DNA of 12,284 bases from contig DKIT01000198.1 in NCBI GenBank assembly GCA_002454415.1, forward strand, positions 41,649-53,932. The letters run 5' to 3'. Below are positions 1-8,492 of this stretch, piece after piece. The notes under the pieces were generated by a model. The model saw only the letters and a list, made by a program, of their open reading frames with translations. It did not search any database and was not told where the DNA came from. The stretch is from Sphingobacterium sp. UBA6711. Its GTDB lineage: Bacteria; Bacteroidota; Bacteroidia; Sphingobacteriales; Sphingobacteriaceae. Both the position numbers and the translations under genes were made by a program. Within the stretch, counting starts at the first letter, position 1. Each line of letters opens with the position of its first letter.

Positions 1-1325
1 ATCCGTCCCAACCTGTGATTGTCTCGGATTTTGCGCCCAAATCCGGAGGTATGGGGCAACGGCTTGTGATTTATGGAAAAAATTTCGGAAACGACCCCAA
101 AAATGTGGCCGTCTTTATCGGTGGAAAAAAAGCGGTTGTCATTAATGCCTTGGGCGAATCGCTTTATTGTATCGTTCCAAAACAGGCGTTTAAAGGGGAT
201 ATTGAAGTGCGCGTTGGAGGTGAGGAAAAACCTGTTGTGGGAAAGGCGCAAGCATCTTTTGATTATCAGCGCAAACTCGTTGTATCAACGCTGGCAGGGT
301 ATAGAAATTCACGTGGTGATGAGCCCTGGAAAGACGGGAAGTTTAAAGATAACGATCAAAATCAGATGGCAAGTGGCTTTTGGCTTTCTTCGTTTATGAA
401 ATTTGATCCCCTGAATCCGAAACATCTGTGGATGACCTTTGATGGAAATAATGGTCTTTATCTCGTTAATTTTGAGGATAGTACCATTACTAAAAAGCGT
501 TCGGACTTCGATCGTCCGCGTAGCCTCGACTTTTCGTTAGATGGTAATTATATGGTGGTGGCTCAAGATCGTGGTGGAGAAAATGATGAATCAACCTTAT
601 TATTTTCGCGGGTGCGTAATTTCTTGGATAAAGAAGTATTGACAAGAAGTAAACAATGTAATGGCGCATCTATTCATCCGGTCAATGGTGAAATGTACTT
701 TAATAGCTATGCGAAGGGGGAGTTTTACCGGTTTGACCTGAATCAATATTTTACAGATAAAACGACTAAATCAGAGTTTCTATACGTTATTCAGGACCCG
801 GAGTGGGAATACCGGGCATTGATCCATCCAAGTGGCAATTACGCTTATATTTTAGTCATTAACCAGGGCTATATTATGCGTGCTGATTACAACTGGGAGA
901 AAAGACGGTTTAACCAGCCTTACCTTGTTTGTGGGAAAGTCAGGGAGTCAGGGTACAAAGATGGTGTGGGATCCTCAGCACGTGTCAACCAACCGTACCA
1001 AGGGGTGTTTGTCAAAAATCAAGCCTATGTAGAAGCCGGTAAGCCAGATCAGTACGACTTTTATTTTACAGACCTCATGAATCATGCGATCCGTGCGCTT
1101 ACACCGGAAGGGGCTGTGACAACATTTGCTGGTCGTGGCAGTTCAAGCTTAAATGCCAATCCGTATGGTTATGTCAACGGCGACTTGAGAGAGGAAGCGA
1201 GATTTGACCGCCCATCGGGTATTGCTTACAATGAGCAAGAAGGTGCTTTTTACATTGGTGACCGCGAGAACCGCAGAATCCGAAAAATTGCATTGGAAGA
1301 AATGGATGAAAATAACCAAGATTAA
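1..1325 (+). CDS. IPT/TIG and NHL-type beta-propeller surface protein (5' end outside window)
   Basis: The reading frame is open from the left edge (first full codon at base 3, reading P-S-Q-P before the GTG at 15), so that GTG is probably not the start and the N-terminus lies outside. About the first 85 visible residues look like an IPT/TIG immunoglobulin-like domain: DFAPKSGG, then GQRLVIYGKNFG, VAVFIGGKKA and a closing DIEVRVGG. The rest resembles an NHL-type beta-propeller, clearest at the end, with VTTFAGRG, a ...NGDLREEARFDRPSGIAY segment and FYIGDRENRRIRKI. In Bacteroidota such proteins are commonly encoded beside susC/susD and are thought to be surface lipoproteins that bind glycan; the binding role is inferred. 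Probably only a signal peptide, lipobox cysteine and short linker are missing. The stop is 11 bases before susC, so they are very likely co-transcribed. No catalytic signature was recognised. Confidence 0.85.
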   Translation, partial: PSQPVIVSDFAPKSGGMGQRLVIYGKNFGNDPKNVAVFIGGKKAVVINALGESLYCIVPKQAFKGDIEVRVGGEEKPVVGKAQASFDYQRKLVVSTLAGYRNSRGDEPWKDGKFKDNDQNQMASGFWLSSFMKFDPLNPKHLWMTFDGNNGLYLVNFEDSTITKKRSDFDRPRSLDFSLDGNYMVVAQDRGGENDESTLLFSRVRNFLDKEVLTRSKQCNGASIHPVNGEMYFNSYAKGEFYRFDLNQYFTDKTTKSEFLYVIQDPEWEYRALIHPSGNYAYILVINQGYIMRADYNWEKRRFNQPYLVCGKVRESGYKDGVGSSARVNQPYQGVFVKNQAYVEAGKPDQYDFYFTDLMNHAIRALTPEGAVTTFAGRGSSSLNANPYGYVNGDLREEARFDRPSGIAYNEQEGAFYIGDRENRRIRKIALEEMDENNQD

Positions 1326-1336
1326 CCTGTGATAAG

Positions 1337-4300
1337 ATGATGAATAAAATATTACTTACATGTATGTTACTTCTATGTGCCACTTTTGGTGCGCTGGCAC
1401 AGGATATTTTGGAAGTAACAGGGGTCGTTGTTGACGCTCAAAAAACACCAATTGTTGGTGTCAGTATCTTTGTGAAGGATGCGCCAGGTTTGGGAACAAC
1501 AACAGACAATAAAGGTACTTATAAGATAAAAGTAGATCGTTACAAGACGCTGGTGTACTCTTCTGTAGGTTATAAAAAACGGGAAGTGCTGGTGAAAGAT
1601 AATCGCCTGATCGATGTGACACTGGAAGAATCGGAGAGTAGTGTGCTTGAGGAAGTGGTCGTAACGGGTACAGGTACACAAAGAACGTTGACATCGACTG
1701 CTGCGACCAGTAGTGTCGATGTTAGCACCATGAAAGGAAATCCAACGTCGAGTATAAGTAATGCTTTGATTGGAAATGCGCCTGGCGTTCTAGGGATGAT
1801 GCAGTCAGGACAGCCAGGAAAGAATATTACCGAGTTCTGGATCCGCGGTATTTCTACCTTCGGGGGCGGGGCATCGGCTCTCATTTTGGTGGATAATATC
1901 GAACGCGATATTAATGATATTAATATCGAAGATATCGAAACCATCAATATTCTTAAGGATGCAGCTGTAACCGCAATCTACGGTTCTAGAGGCGCAAATG
2001 GTGTTATTTTAATCACAACCAAGCGCGGTAAAGATGGCAAGATTAGTATTAATTTCAAAGACGAGAATATCTATAATAGCCGTACTATCACACCTGAATT
2101 TGAAGATGGAGTTACCTATGCCAATCTATTGAACGAGGCGCGTATCACGCGGAATTTTGCACCGATATATCAACCTGAGGAATTGGAAATATTGCGATTG
2201 GGATTGGATCCGGATCTTTATCCCAATGTCAACTGGAAAGATCTATTGCTCAAAGACGGGGCAATGACTTACCGTGCCAATTTGAATATGACTGGCGGTG
2301 GGGCTACCGCACGTTATTTTTTGTCCGGGAGCTATATCGACGAAGGCGGTATGTACAAGACCGATGAAACGTTACGGAACGATTACAATACCAATGCAAA
2401 TTACAAAAGGTATAATTACCGTTTGAACACAGATATCAACGTAACCAAAAGTACGGTCGTAAAAATAGGTGTTGCGGGCTCCCTCAATAAAAGGAACAGT
2501 CCGGGTTTGGGTGATAATGATTTTTGGGGTGTATTATTCGGTTATTCTCCGATCCGCACACCGGTACTGTATTCAAATGGTTATGTTCCGGCTATCGGAA
2601 CAGGAAATCAGACCAATCCTTGGGTAGTTGCTACGCAGACAGGGTATAATGAAAATTGGCAGAACAAGATTCAGACAAATATCTCCATTGAACAAAATTT
2701 TGATTTTATAACCAAGGGTTTACGGTTTAGGGGAATTATCGGTTATGATACCAATAACGACAACAGTATATACCGCCGTAAATGGCCTGAACAATGGCGT
2801 GCTGAACGAGCAAGGGATGAGAATGGAAATTTAATCTTTACGCATATTTCCAATCCGCAAGAATTGTATCAGTCAAGTAGTGCCAGTGGTGAAAGACGCG
2901 AATTTTACGATATGATGTTTAACTATGATCGTAGTATCGGCGATCATAATATTGGGGCCGTTGCCCGCTTTACGCGTGATGCACTTATTCGGACAGTTAA
3001 TCTTGGCGATGATATAAAAAATGGTATCGCAAGAAGAAACCAGGCCTTAGCTGGCCGCCTAACTTATAATTGGAAATCACGTTATATCGCTGATTTTAAT
3101 TTTGGCTATAATGGTTCGGAAAATTTTGCACCGGGTCGACAATACGGTTTTTTTCCCGCGGTTTCAGCAGCCTGGAATATTGGTGAAGAGCCTTTTGTGA
3201 AGAATAATATGAGCTGGATGAATATGTTCAAGATCAGGTACTCCTGGGGGAGAGTGGGTAACGATCAATTAGCCGGTGGAGCACGATTCCCTTACCTATC
3301 CACTATTAGTGAAATTGGACATTTTAATAATGAAAATGTTTGGGTTCCTGAAGGCGGATATCAATGGGCCGATTATGGCTTTAACCGCTATTATGGCGGA
3401 ATGAAATATAGCCAGGTCTCTTCATCCAATGTGACCTGGGAGATGGCTACAAAAAAGAACTTGGGATTTGACTTGGCACTTTTTAAAGATAAGATTGTTG
3501 CCAATCTGGATTTCTTTAATGAAACACGTACGGGCATTTATATGTCTCGGAATTATTTGCCTGCTCTGGTCGGATTGGAATCCGTGCCAAGCGCTAATGT
3601 GGGAGCGGTAAAATCAAAAGGTTTTGATGGTCGCCTATTATATAACCAGAAATTAGGGGAAGTAAATTTAACTGCCAGAAGTAATATCACCTATAGTAAA
3701 AATGAAATTACGGAGATCGATGAGGAATATAACGTATATGGCTATCAAAATCAAAAAGGATATCGTGTCGATCAGGCGAAAGGACTCATCGCTTTGGGCT
3801 TGTTTAAAGATTATGATGATATACGTAATAGTCCCAAACAGACATTTGGCACTTACCAGCCAGGGGATATTAAATATAAGGATATTAATGGAGACGGTAT
3901 CATCGACGACGGTGATCGTGTCGCTATTGGTGCGACAAGACGACCTAACCTGGTCTATGGTGTGGGGGCGTCAGCAAGCTGGAAAAATCTCGATATCAGC
4001 GTTCACTTCCAAGGCTCTGGTAAATCGACCTTCTTTACCTATGGAAAAACAGTCTATGCCTTTAGCGAGGGTGAGTGGGGACAGGTTTTGAAGGGGGTGA
4101 TGGGTGATAATCGTTGGATTTCTGAAGATATTTCGGGTGATCCATCGACTGAAAATCCCAATGCTTCTTATCCGAGATTGAGTTATGGCGCCAATCCCAA
4201 TAACTTTAGGGAGTCTACATTTTGGTTGAAGAACGGTCAATACCTTCGTTTGAAAACCTTAGATATTGGCTATACCCTGCCAAAGCAATTAACCAATCAG

Positions 4301-4453
4301 ATTAAGATCAATAGCATTCGTGTGTTTTTAGTTGGTTCAAATTTGCTTACCTGGTCAAAATTTAAGCTCTGGGACCCGGAGCTAGCTACGCCAAGGGGGG
4401 AAGATTATCCATTGCCTAAGTCGTTTACATTTGGTATCAATGTCAACCTATAA
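1337..4453 (+). CDS. SusC/RagA-family TonB-dependent outer-membrane transporter
   Basis: A 1038-residue protein, the usual size for SusC. Residues 1-21 are a signal peptide with a likely signal peptidase I site after ALA (A21/Q22). A carboxypeptidase-D-regulatory-like domain follows (about 26-96: VTGVVVDAQKTPIVGVSIFV, then TTTDNKGTYKIKV). The TonB-box region is EEVVVTGTG (about 105-113). The plug domain spans about 115-232, with IGNAPGV, WIRGISTFGGG, ALILVDNIER, INILKDAAVTAIYGSRGANG and ITTKRG. The remainder is the beta-barrel, with the DINGDGIIDDGD loop near 849-860 and a terminal strand ending in FGINVNL. It should import oligosaccharides across the outer membrane using TonB energy, capped by the SusD partner encoded 8 bases downstream. 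Two consecutive ATGs (1337, 1340) could each serve as the start. The substrate cannot be read from the sequence. Confidence 0.95.
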   Translation: MMNKILLTCMLLLCATFGALAQDILEVTGVVVDAQKTPIVGVSIFVKDAPGLGTTTDNKGTYKIKVDRYKTLVYSSVGYKKREVLVKDNRLIDVTLEESESSVLEEVVVTGTGTQRTLTSTAATSSVDVSTMKGNPTSSISNALIGNAPGVLGMMQSGQPGKNITEFWIRGISTFGGGASALILVDNIERDINDINIEDIETINILKDAAVTAIYGSRGANGVILITTKRGKDGKISINFKDENIYNSRTITPEFEDGVTYANLLNEARITRNFAPIYQPEELEILRLGLDPDLYPNVNWKDLLLKDGAMTYRANLNMTGGGATARYFLSGSYIDEGGMYKTDETLRNDYNTNANYKRYNYRLNTDINVTKSTVVKIGVAGSLNKRNSPGLGDNDFWGVLFGYSPIRTPVLYSNGYVPAIGTGNQTNPWVVATQTGYNENWQNKIQTNISIEQNFDFITKGLRFRGIIGYDTNNDNSIYRRKWPEQWRAERARDENGNLIFTHISNPQELYQSSSASGERREFYDMMFNYDRSIGDHNIGAVARFTRDALIRTVNLGDDIKNGIARRNQALAGRLTYNWKSRYIADFNFGYNGSENFAPGRQYGFFPAVSAAWNIGEEPFVKNNMSWMNMFKIRYSWGRVGNDQLAGGARFPYLSTISEIGHFNNENVWVPEGGYQWADYGFNRYYGGMKYSQVSSSNVTWEMATKKNLGFDLALFKDKIVANLDFFNETRTGIYMSRNYLPALVGLESVPSANVGAVKSKGFDGRLLYNQKLGEVNLTARSNITYSKNEITEIDEEYNVYGYQNQKGYRVDQAKGLIALGLFKDYDDIRNSPKQTFGTYQPGDIKYKDINGDGIIDDGDRVAIGATRRPNLVYGVGASASWKNLDISVHFQGSGKSTFFTYGKTVYAFSEGEWGQVLKGVMGDNRWISEDISGDPSTENPNASYPRLSYGANPNNFRESTFWLKNGQYLRLKTLDIGYTLPKQLTNQIKINSIRVFLVGSNLLTWSKFKLWDPELATPRGEDYPLPKSFTFGINVNL

Positions 4454-4461
4454 AATTAAAA

Positions 4462-6522
4462 ATGATGCAAAGAAATAAATTATGCATTGCAATGCTGCTT
4501 GTGTTGGGAGCAAGTTTTGCCTCATCCTGCAAAAAGGATTATTTGAAGTCCGACCAATATTTTAAGGATCGACTGAATATAGAGAAGACCTTTAAAAGTA
4601 AAGTGTATTCAGAGGAATGGCTCGCACATGTTTTCGAGGAGTTTAAAGGAGAGAATGCCGATGTGGCCAGTAAAGGATTGACACCACATTGTTTTGCCGA
4701 TGATATGTATTACGGTGATCGGGATAAAGATTACGACCCCTCAAAAAATGAACTTTCCTACAATATGTTCAAAATGGGCCAATATACGGAAACGGATAAA
4801 CAGGGGACATGGACACAGTCCTATCGGGGCATTCGGAATGCGTCTACCTTTATTCAGAATATATATATGAATACCGAAATGTCGGCAGCTGAAATCTCAG
4901 ATTATAGAGGACAGGCACGTTTCGCGCGCGCTTACCTCTATTGGTTATTGCTCCGTAAATATGGTCCGGTTCCATTATTGCCAGATGAAGGATTGGATTA
5001 TACAGATAGCTATGACGATCTTGCCATACCTCGCAATACCTATGAGGAATGTGCGGATTTCATTAGCAATGAACTCTTGCAGGCAGCGAAGGAAATGGAA
5101 GCCCTGGGTATGAAGCGTGGGCAGGATGGTTCTGCACGTCCAACCGTCGGTGCTGCTTTGGCCGCTCGTGCCAAAGTACTACTCTATGCTGCAAGCCCAT
5201 TGGCCAACGGTAATAATTCCGGCTATGCTGCACTATTGGTGGACAAAAAAGGAAAACGATTATTGTCGGCGGACTTTAAAGAAGAGAAATGGGCGAAAGC
5301 GGCTGCAGCCGCCCGAGATGTGATCGAACTAGGGGTGTACAAGCTGTATACTGCACCTTTTCAGGAAACAGGCGATGATGCGACTGTCAGACCTCCCGAA
5401 GATCATAACTTTTCAGATAAAAGCTGGCCGGAGGGATGGGCAAATATCGATCCAACGAAATCGTATGCACAGGTCTTTGACGGAACTTTGTCTGCCTCAG
5501 GTAATCCTGAGTTGATATTTACGCGCGGAAATAATCAGCCCAATGAAGGGATTGACCAAATGGTTATTCATCAGTTACCGCGCTCTGCAACGGGATGGAA
5601 TACACACGGACTCACACAGAAGCTGGTGGATGCTTACGCGATGAATGATGGTCGCGATGTGCCGGGAAAAGATCATGAAATTGGACGTGGTAATGGTTCC
5701 AGTAGGGTAGTCGGCTATGTGACCCAGGAAGATTATGATGCAAAAAGATATAGACCACTACGCCCGGGTGTCTCCTTGCAATATGCAAATCGTGAGCCTC
5801 GATTCTATGCCTCGGTAGCCTACAGTGGTAGTTTTTGGACGTTGCTCAATGAAACAAAACCAGAAAACAGAAATAAGCAGATTTTTTATTACAGTGCGGA
5901 TCCCAAAGGAAATGGCTTTAACTCTGCAAATGGTTACTGGTTACGTACAGGCTTTGGGGTTAAAAAGTTTGTCCACCCGAGTGATACTTATGAAGGCGGT
6001 GTAGGCTCCCGTGTTGTTTCGAAGGCGGAGCCAGCTATCCGTTATGCGGATGTTTTACTTATGTATGCAGAAGCATTAAACGAATTGAGCGGTTCCTTCA
6101 CAATTCCCTCTTGGCGTGGAGGAAGTTATGCCCTAAGTCGTGACATCGCTGAAATTAAAAAGGGTATTCATCCCGTCCGTATCCGTGGCGGTGTCCCCGA
6201 TTATACTGCTAGTACATATAGCAGTAAAGACGAATTGCGTAAAATGATCAAGCGCGAACGTTTTATTGAGCTTGTAGGAGAAGGACAACGTTATTATGAT
6301 CTGCGCCGCTGGATGGATGCTCCTGTTGAGGAAGCCTTGCCAGTTTATGGCTGTAATGTCCTAATGAATGAAAAAGAACGTGATCTGTTTTACCAACCTG
6401 TTGCGATCTGGACATTGAAAACAACTTTTGCAGATAAAATGTGGTTTTGGCCAATTAGTCATACGGAACTCAAACGCAACAAGAATTTAACACAAAACCC
6501 AGGTTGGACCTATAATGATTAA
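4462..6522 (+). CDS. SusD/RagB-family glycan-binding outer-membrane lipoprotein
   Basis: A 686-residue SusD homologue, somewhat longer than many family members. The N-terminus is a lipoprotein signal peptide ending in FASSC, with C23 the likely lipidated residue, followed by KKDYLKSDQYF. The helical TPR-like SusD fold is recognisable from WTQSYRGIRNASTFIQNI (about 117-134), GQARFARAYLYWLLLRKYGPVPLL (about 150-173) and AALAARAKVLLYAASPLA (about 231-248). C-terminal family hallmarks are IRYADVLLMYAEALNE, KRERFIELVGEGQRYYDLRRW (about 597-617) and FWPISHTELKRN...NPGW at the end. It would sit as a lid on the SusC barrel and present glycan. A long insertion between about 320 and 520 is rich in Trp, Tyr and Asn and is where ligand contacts usually lie; that placement is inferred. 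The start lies 8 bases after the susC stop and the stop 6 bases before the next gene. Confidence 0.95.
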   Translation: MMQRNKLCIAMLLVLGASFASSCKKDYLKSDQYFKDRLNIEKTFKSKVYSEEWLAHVFEEFKGENADVASKGLTPHCFADDMYYGDRDKDYDPSKNELSYNMFKMGQYTETDKQGTWTQSYRGIRNASTFIQNIYMNTEMSAAEISDYRGQARFARAYLYWLLLRKYGPVPLLPDEGLDYTDSYDDLAIPRNTYEECADFISNELLQAAKEMEALGMKRGQDGSARPTVGAALAARAKVLLYAASPLANGNNSGYAALLVDKKGKRLLSADFKEEKWAKAAAAARDVIELGVYKLYTAPFQETGDDATVRPPEDHNFSDKSWPEGWANIDPTKSYAQVFDGTLSASGNPELIFTRGNNQPNEGIDQMVIHQLPRSATGWNTHGLTQKLVDAYAMNDGRDVPGKDHEIGRGNGSSRVVGYVTQEDYDAKRYRPLRPGVSLQYANREPRFYASVAYSGSFWTLLNETKPENRNKQIFYYSADPKGNGFNSANGYWLRTGFGVKKFVHPSDTYEGGVGSRVVSKAEPAIRYADVLLMYAEALNELSGSFTIPSWRGGSYALSRDIAEIKKGIHPVRIRGGVPDYTASTYSSKDELRKMIKRERFIELVGEGQRYYDLRRWMDAPVEEALPVYGCNVLMNEKERDLFYQPVAIWTLKTTFADKMWFWPISHTELKRNKNLTQNPGWTYND

Positions 6523-6528
6523 TCAACT

Positions 6529-7521
6529 ATGCAATTTATGAAAAAGTCATCTATACAGCTTTTGTTCCTGATGGTATTGATCGCCTGCAGCGCCTGCAAC
6601 GATGAATGGAAAGAGGAACAATTCGAACATTACGTTTCGTTTAAGGCCCCTTTGGAAAGCGAGGGTGTCGCCAATATCTATGTCCGTTATAAAGATGGAC
6701 AAAAAACAACATTTCTACAGCCGTTGGAAGTGAGTGGATCGACAACAAATAATAATGACCTTTCAGTCCGTGTTGCGGTGGACCCTGATACTTTGGGTAT
6801 ATTGAACTATGAACGTTTTCAAGCGCGGGAAGATTTTTATTACAAACAGTTGGATAACAGTTATTTTTCCATACCACAGACGGTCAACATCAAGTCTGGG
6901 GAAAATACGGCGTTGATGGCCATCGATTTTTCCTTAAAAGGAATTGATATGGCCGAAAAATGGGTCCTTCCGCTGACAATTTTGGAAGATCCCGCGGCTA
7001 AATACAAGATAAATCCACGGAAATATTATAAAAAAGCATTGCTGCGCGTCAATCCTTTTAATAATTATTCAGGTACTTATAGTGGCACAGCTTTAAAAGT
7101 TGTAATGGATGGGCATGAAAATGAAACTCCGATCGTGAAAAGTGAGATCAGAAGTTATGTGGTCGATGAGAACACAGTTTTCTTCTATGCAGGAAATATC
7201 GATGAAGATCGAAAAGACAGAAAGAATTATAAAGTCTTTGCAACGTTTAATGAAACAGGCGGAGTCACATTCCGTGCTGAAAATCCAAATATGAAATTTG
7301 TGGTAAAAAAGGATGCAAGCTATACCGTTTCAGAACAAATGGATGCTGTACGCCCATATTTATTGCACCGTTACATTACCGTAAATAATGTAGACTATGA
7401 ATTTACCGATTACACCCTGGTTTCTACAACCGCCATTAAATTTAAGGTTTCTGGATCACTCATTTTAGAACGGCAGCTGAATACGCAGATTCCAGATGAA
7501 GACCAATCTATAGAATGGTAA
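6529..7521 (+). CDS. DUF1735/DUF4973-type surface lipoprotein of the SusCD locus
   Basis: A 330-residue lipoprotein. The signal region ends in LIACSAC; C20 fits the lipobox (L-I-A-C) better, while C23 is followed by the Asn-Asp-Glu typical of exported Bacteroidota lipoproteins. An internal ATG at 6538 (MKKSSIQLL) gives a more conventional signal peptide and may be the real start. Residues about 30-172 look like a DUF1735 (BT_3987-like) beta-sandwich: VSFKAPL, VRYKDGQKTTFLQPLEVSGS, VAVDPDTLGILNYERF, IPQTVNIKSGENTAL and WVLPLTIL. Residues about 177-330 form a second domain starting FNNYSGTYSG and containing YVVDENTVFFYAG and DRKDRKNYKVF, like DUF4973/DUF4361 proteins found after susD genes. The family name is from memory. 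The likely role is an accessory surface glycan-binding protein. It is the last gene in tight spacing. Confidence 0.8.
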   Translation: MQFMKKSSIQLLFLMVLIACSACNDEWKEEQFEHYVSFKAPLESEGVANIYVRYKDGQKTTFLQPLEVSGSTTNNNDLSVRVAVDPDTLGILNYERFQAREDFYYKQLDNSYFSIPQTVNIKSGENTALMAIDFSLKGIDMAEKWVLPLTILEDPAAKYKINPRKYYKKALLRVNPFNNYSGTYSGTALKVVMDGHENETPIVKSEIRSYVVDENTVFFYAGNIDEDRKDRKNYKVFATFNETGGVTFRAENPNMKFVVKKDASYTVSEQMDAVRPYLLHRYITVNNVDYEFTDYTLVSTTAIKFKVSGSLILERQLNTQIPDEDQSIEW

Positions 7522-7524
7522 TTT

Positions 7525-7541
7525 CTACAAACCATTTGTAG
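7525..7541. repeat. Short perfect inverted repeat after the SusCD operon
   Basis: CTACAAA and TTTGTAG form a perfect 7-base inverted repeat around the 3-base spacer CCA, starting 4 bases after the operon's last stop codon. It could be a weak RNA hairpin or a small operator-like site. It is AT-rich and has no T tract behind it, so a strong terminator is unlikely. It may also be chance. Confidence 0.3.
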
Positions 7542-7579
7542 CGCTATTGGTTATATTGAAGATATAAAAAATAGTAATT

Positions 7580-8326
7580 ATGATTGGTATAGTTGGTGGA
7601 CTAGGTCCCTATACGGGCTTAGATATTGCAAAGAAAATTATAGATGAGACAGCGGCAAGTTCTGATCAGGAGCACTTGCCGCTCTTGTTGTTTTCATGTC
7701 CAAATCTGGTGGCTGATCGCAAGGCATATCTGTTGAACAATTCCAATGAAAATCCGGGGAAGGCTATTGCTGGGATTTTGAAGCAATTGGAAACGGCCGG
7801 TGCGACTTGTGCCGTCATTCCTTCAAATACAGCGCATGCGGAACCAATTTTTTCTGTCGTGAAAGATGAAATGGTCCGAATGGGAATTACGCTGAAACTA
7901 TTGCATATTGTGCAAGAGACCGTAGGATTTGTGGAGGAAAATTATCCTGACAGTACAGTCGGTATTTTATCCACAGCAGGTGAGCAAATCTGCGGACCCT
8001 ATAGAGATGTATTTATTAGTAAAGGTTTTATAGTTGTTGAATTGGAGGGAGGGCAAGAGGAAAAAGTGAACAATGCGATCTACGATAAAGATTATGGAAT
8101 AAAAGCACAGCCCGCTCCGGTGGCGAATAAAGCGAGAGAGGACTTGTTGATGGCAATGGATGATCTAAAGAAACAAGGCGCTCAAGTGATTATTTTGGCT
8201 TGTTCCGAGATGCCGTTAGCTATTCCGGAGCGCGATTACAATGGTATGGTTATCGTTGACCCAAATAGAATTTTGGCTCGGGCGCTAATTCAAACGGTGG
8301 CTCCTCACAAACTGAAGGCTCCTTAG
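7580..8326 (+). CDS. Aspartate/glutamate racemase-family protein with Ser/Cys active-site pair
   Basis: A 248-residue cytoplasmic protein of the PLP-independent Asp/Glu racemase superfamily. The N-terminus MIGIVGGLGPYTG is the family's glycine-rich opening, so the ATG at 7580 is well placed. NLVADRKAYLL (about 42-52) matches the substrate-binding ADR/PDR segment. The first half-site reads IPSNTAH, with S82 where active racemases normally have cysteine (PCNTAH). The second half-site LACSEMPL keeps its cysteine, C208. These enzymes normally use two cysteines, one per face, to swap the alpha proton of an amino acid. An asymmetric pair is known from an E. coli L-Asp/Glu-specific racemase with Thr and Cys, so activity is possible but may be one-directional or altered. 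The gene lies 58 bases after the SusCD operon without an obvious Bacteroidota promoter, so read-through from the operon is possible. The substrate is unknown. Confidence 0.88.
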   Translation: MIGIVGGLGPYTGLDIAKKIIDETAASSDQEHLPLLLFSCPNLVADRKAYLLNNSNENPGKAIAGILKQLETAGATCAVIPSNTAHAEPIFSVVKDEMVRMGITLKLLHIVQETVGFVEENYPDSTVGILSTAGEQICGPYRDVFISKGFIVVELEGGQEEKVNNAIYDKDYGIKAQPAPVANKAREDLLMAMDDLKKQGAQVIILACSEMPLAIPERDYNGMVIVDPNRILARALIQTVAPHKLKAP

Positions 8327-8424
8327 CTTGTGCCTTTGGCAAAGTGATATATTATATGCAAGCGCTCTACGATGCCAACTATTGCTGTTTGAAGTGCTAA
8401 TGTATCCGTTAGATAGAAATTTTG

Positions 8425-8456
8425 AATAGGGAGATGATTGCATAGATTTCCCTATT
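8425..8456. terminator. Possible hairpin terminator between convergent racemase gene and xseB
   Basis: AATAGGGA (8425-8432) and TCCCTATT (8449-8456) are perfectly complementary 8-base arms around a 16-base loop, extendable outward by a G-T and a T-A pair. It lies between two convergent genes, where a shared bidirectional terminator is expected. The downstream stretch is AT-rich on the + side but has no clean T run on either side, and the loop is large, so the call is tentative. Confidence 0.35.
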
Positions 8457-8492
8457 TATTAAATTAATCAGCATTTATTTAAATTAATCAGC
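8454..8492. repeat. Tandem 19/20-base direct repeat overlapping the xseB 3' end
   Basis: Two adjacent copies, 8454-8472 and 8473-8492, each begin ATTTATT and end TAAATTAATCAGC; they differ by a single extra T in the second. The second copy contains the end of xseB, its last two codons plus stop (8484-8486), so the first copy is a duplicated gene tail and 3' flank. On the - strand both copies carry TGATTAA. Confidence 0.85.

Noticed and set aside
1174..1947. Several antisense open frames over the end of the propeller gene and the start of susC (up to 125 codons)
   Set aside because: They lie opposite strongly supported coding sequence, show no recognisable domains, and overlap one another.
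3702..4240. Alternative-frame open frames within susC (129 codons + strand, 89 codons - strand)
   Set aside because: Composition looks like out-of-frame reading of susC, which is intact through this stretch with family motifs.
8331..8341. TGCC-TTT-GGCA mini-hairpin just after the racemase stop
   Set aside because: The stem is only four base pairs with no T tract; too weak to call a terminator.
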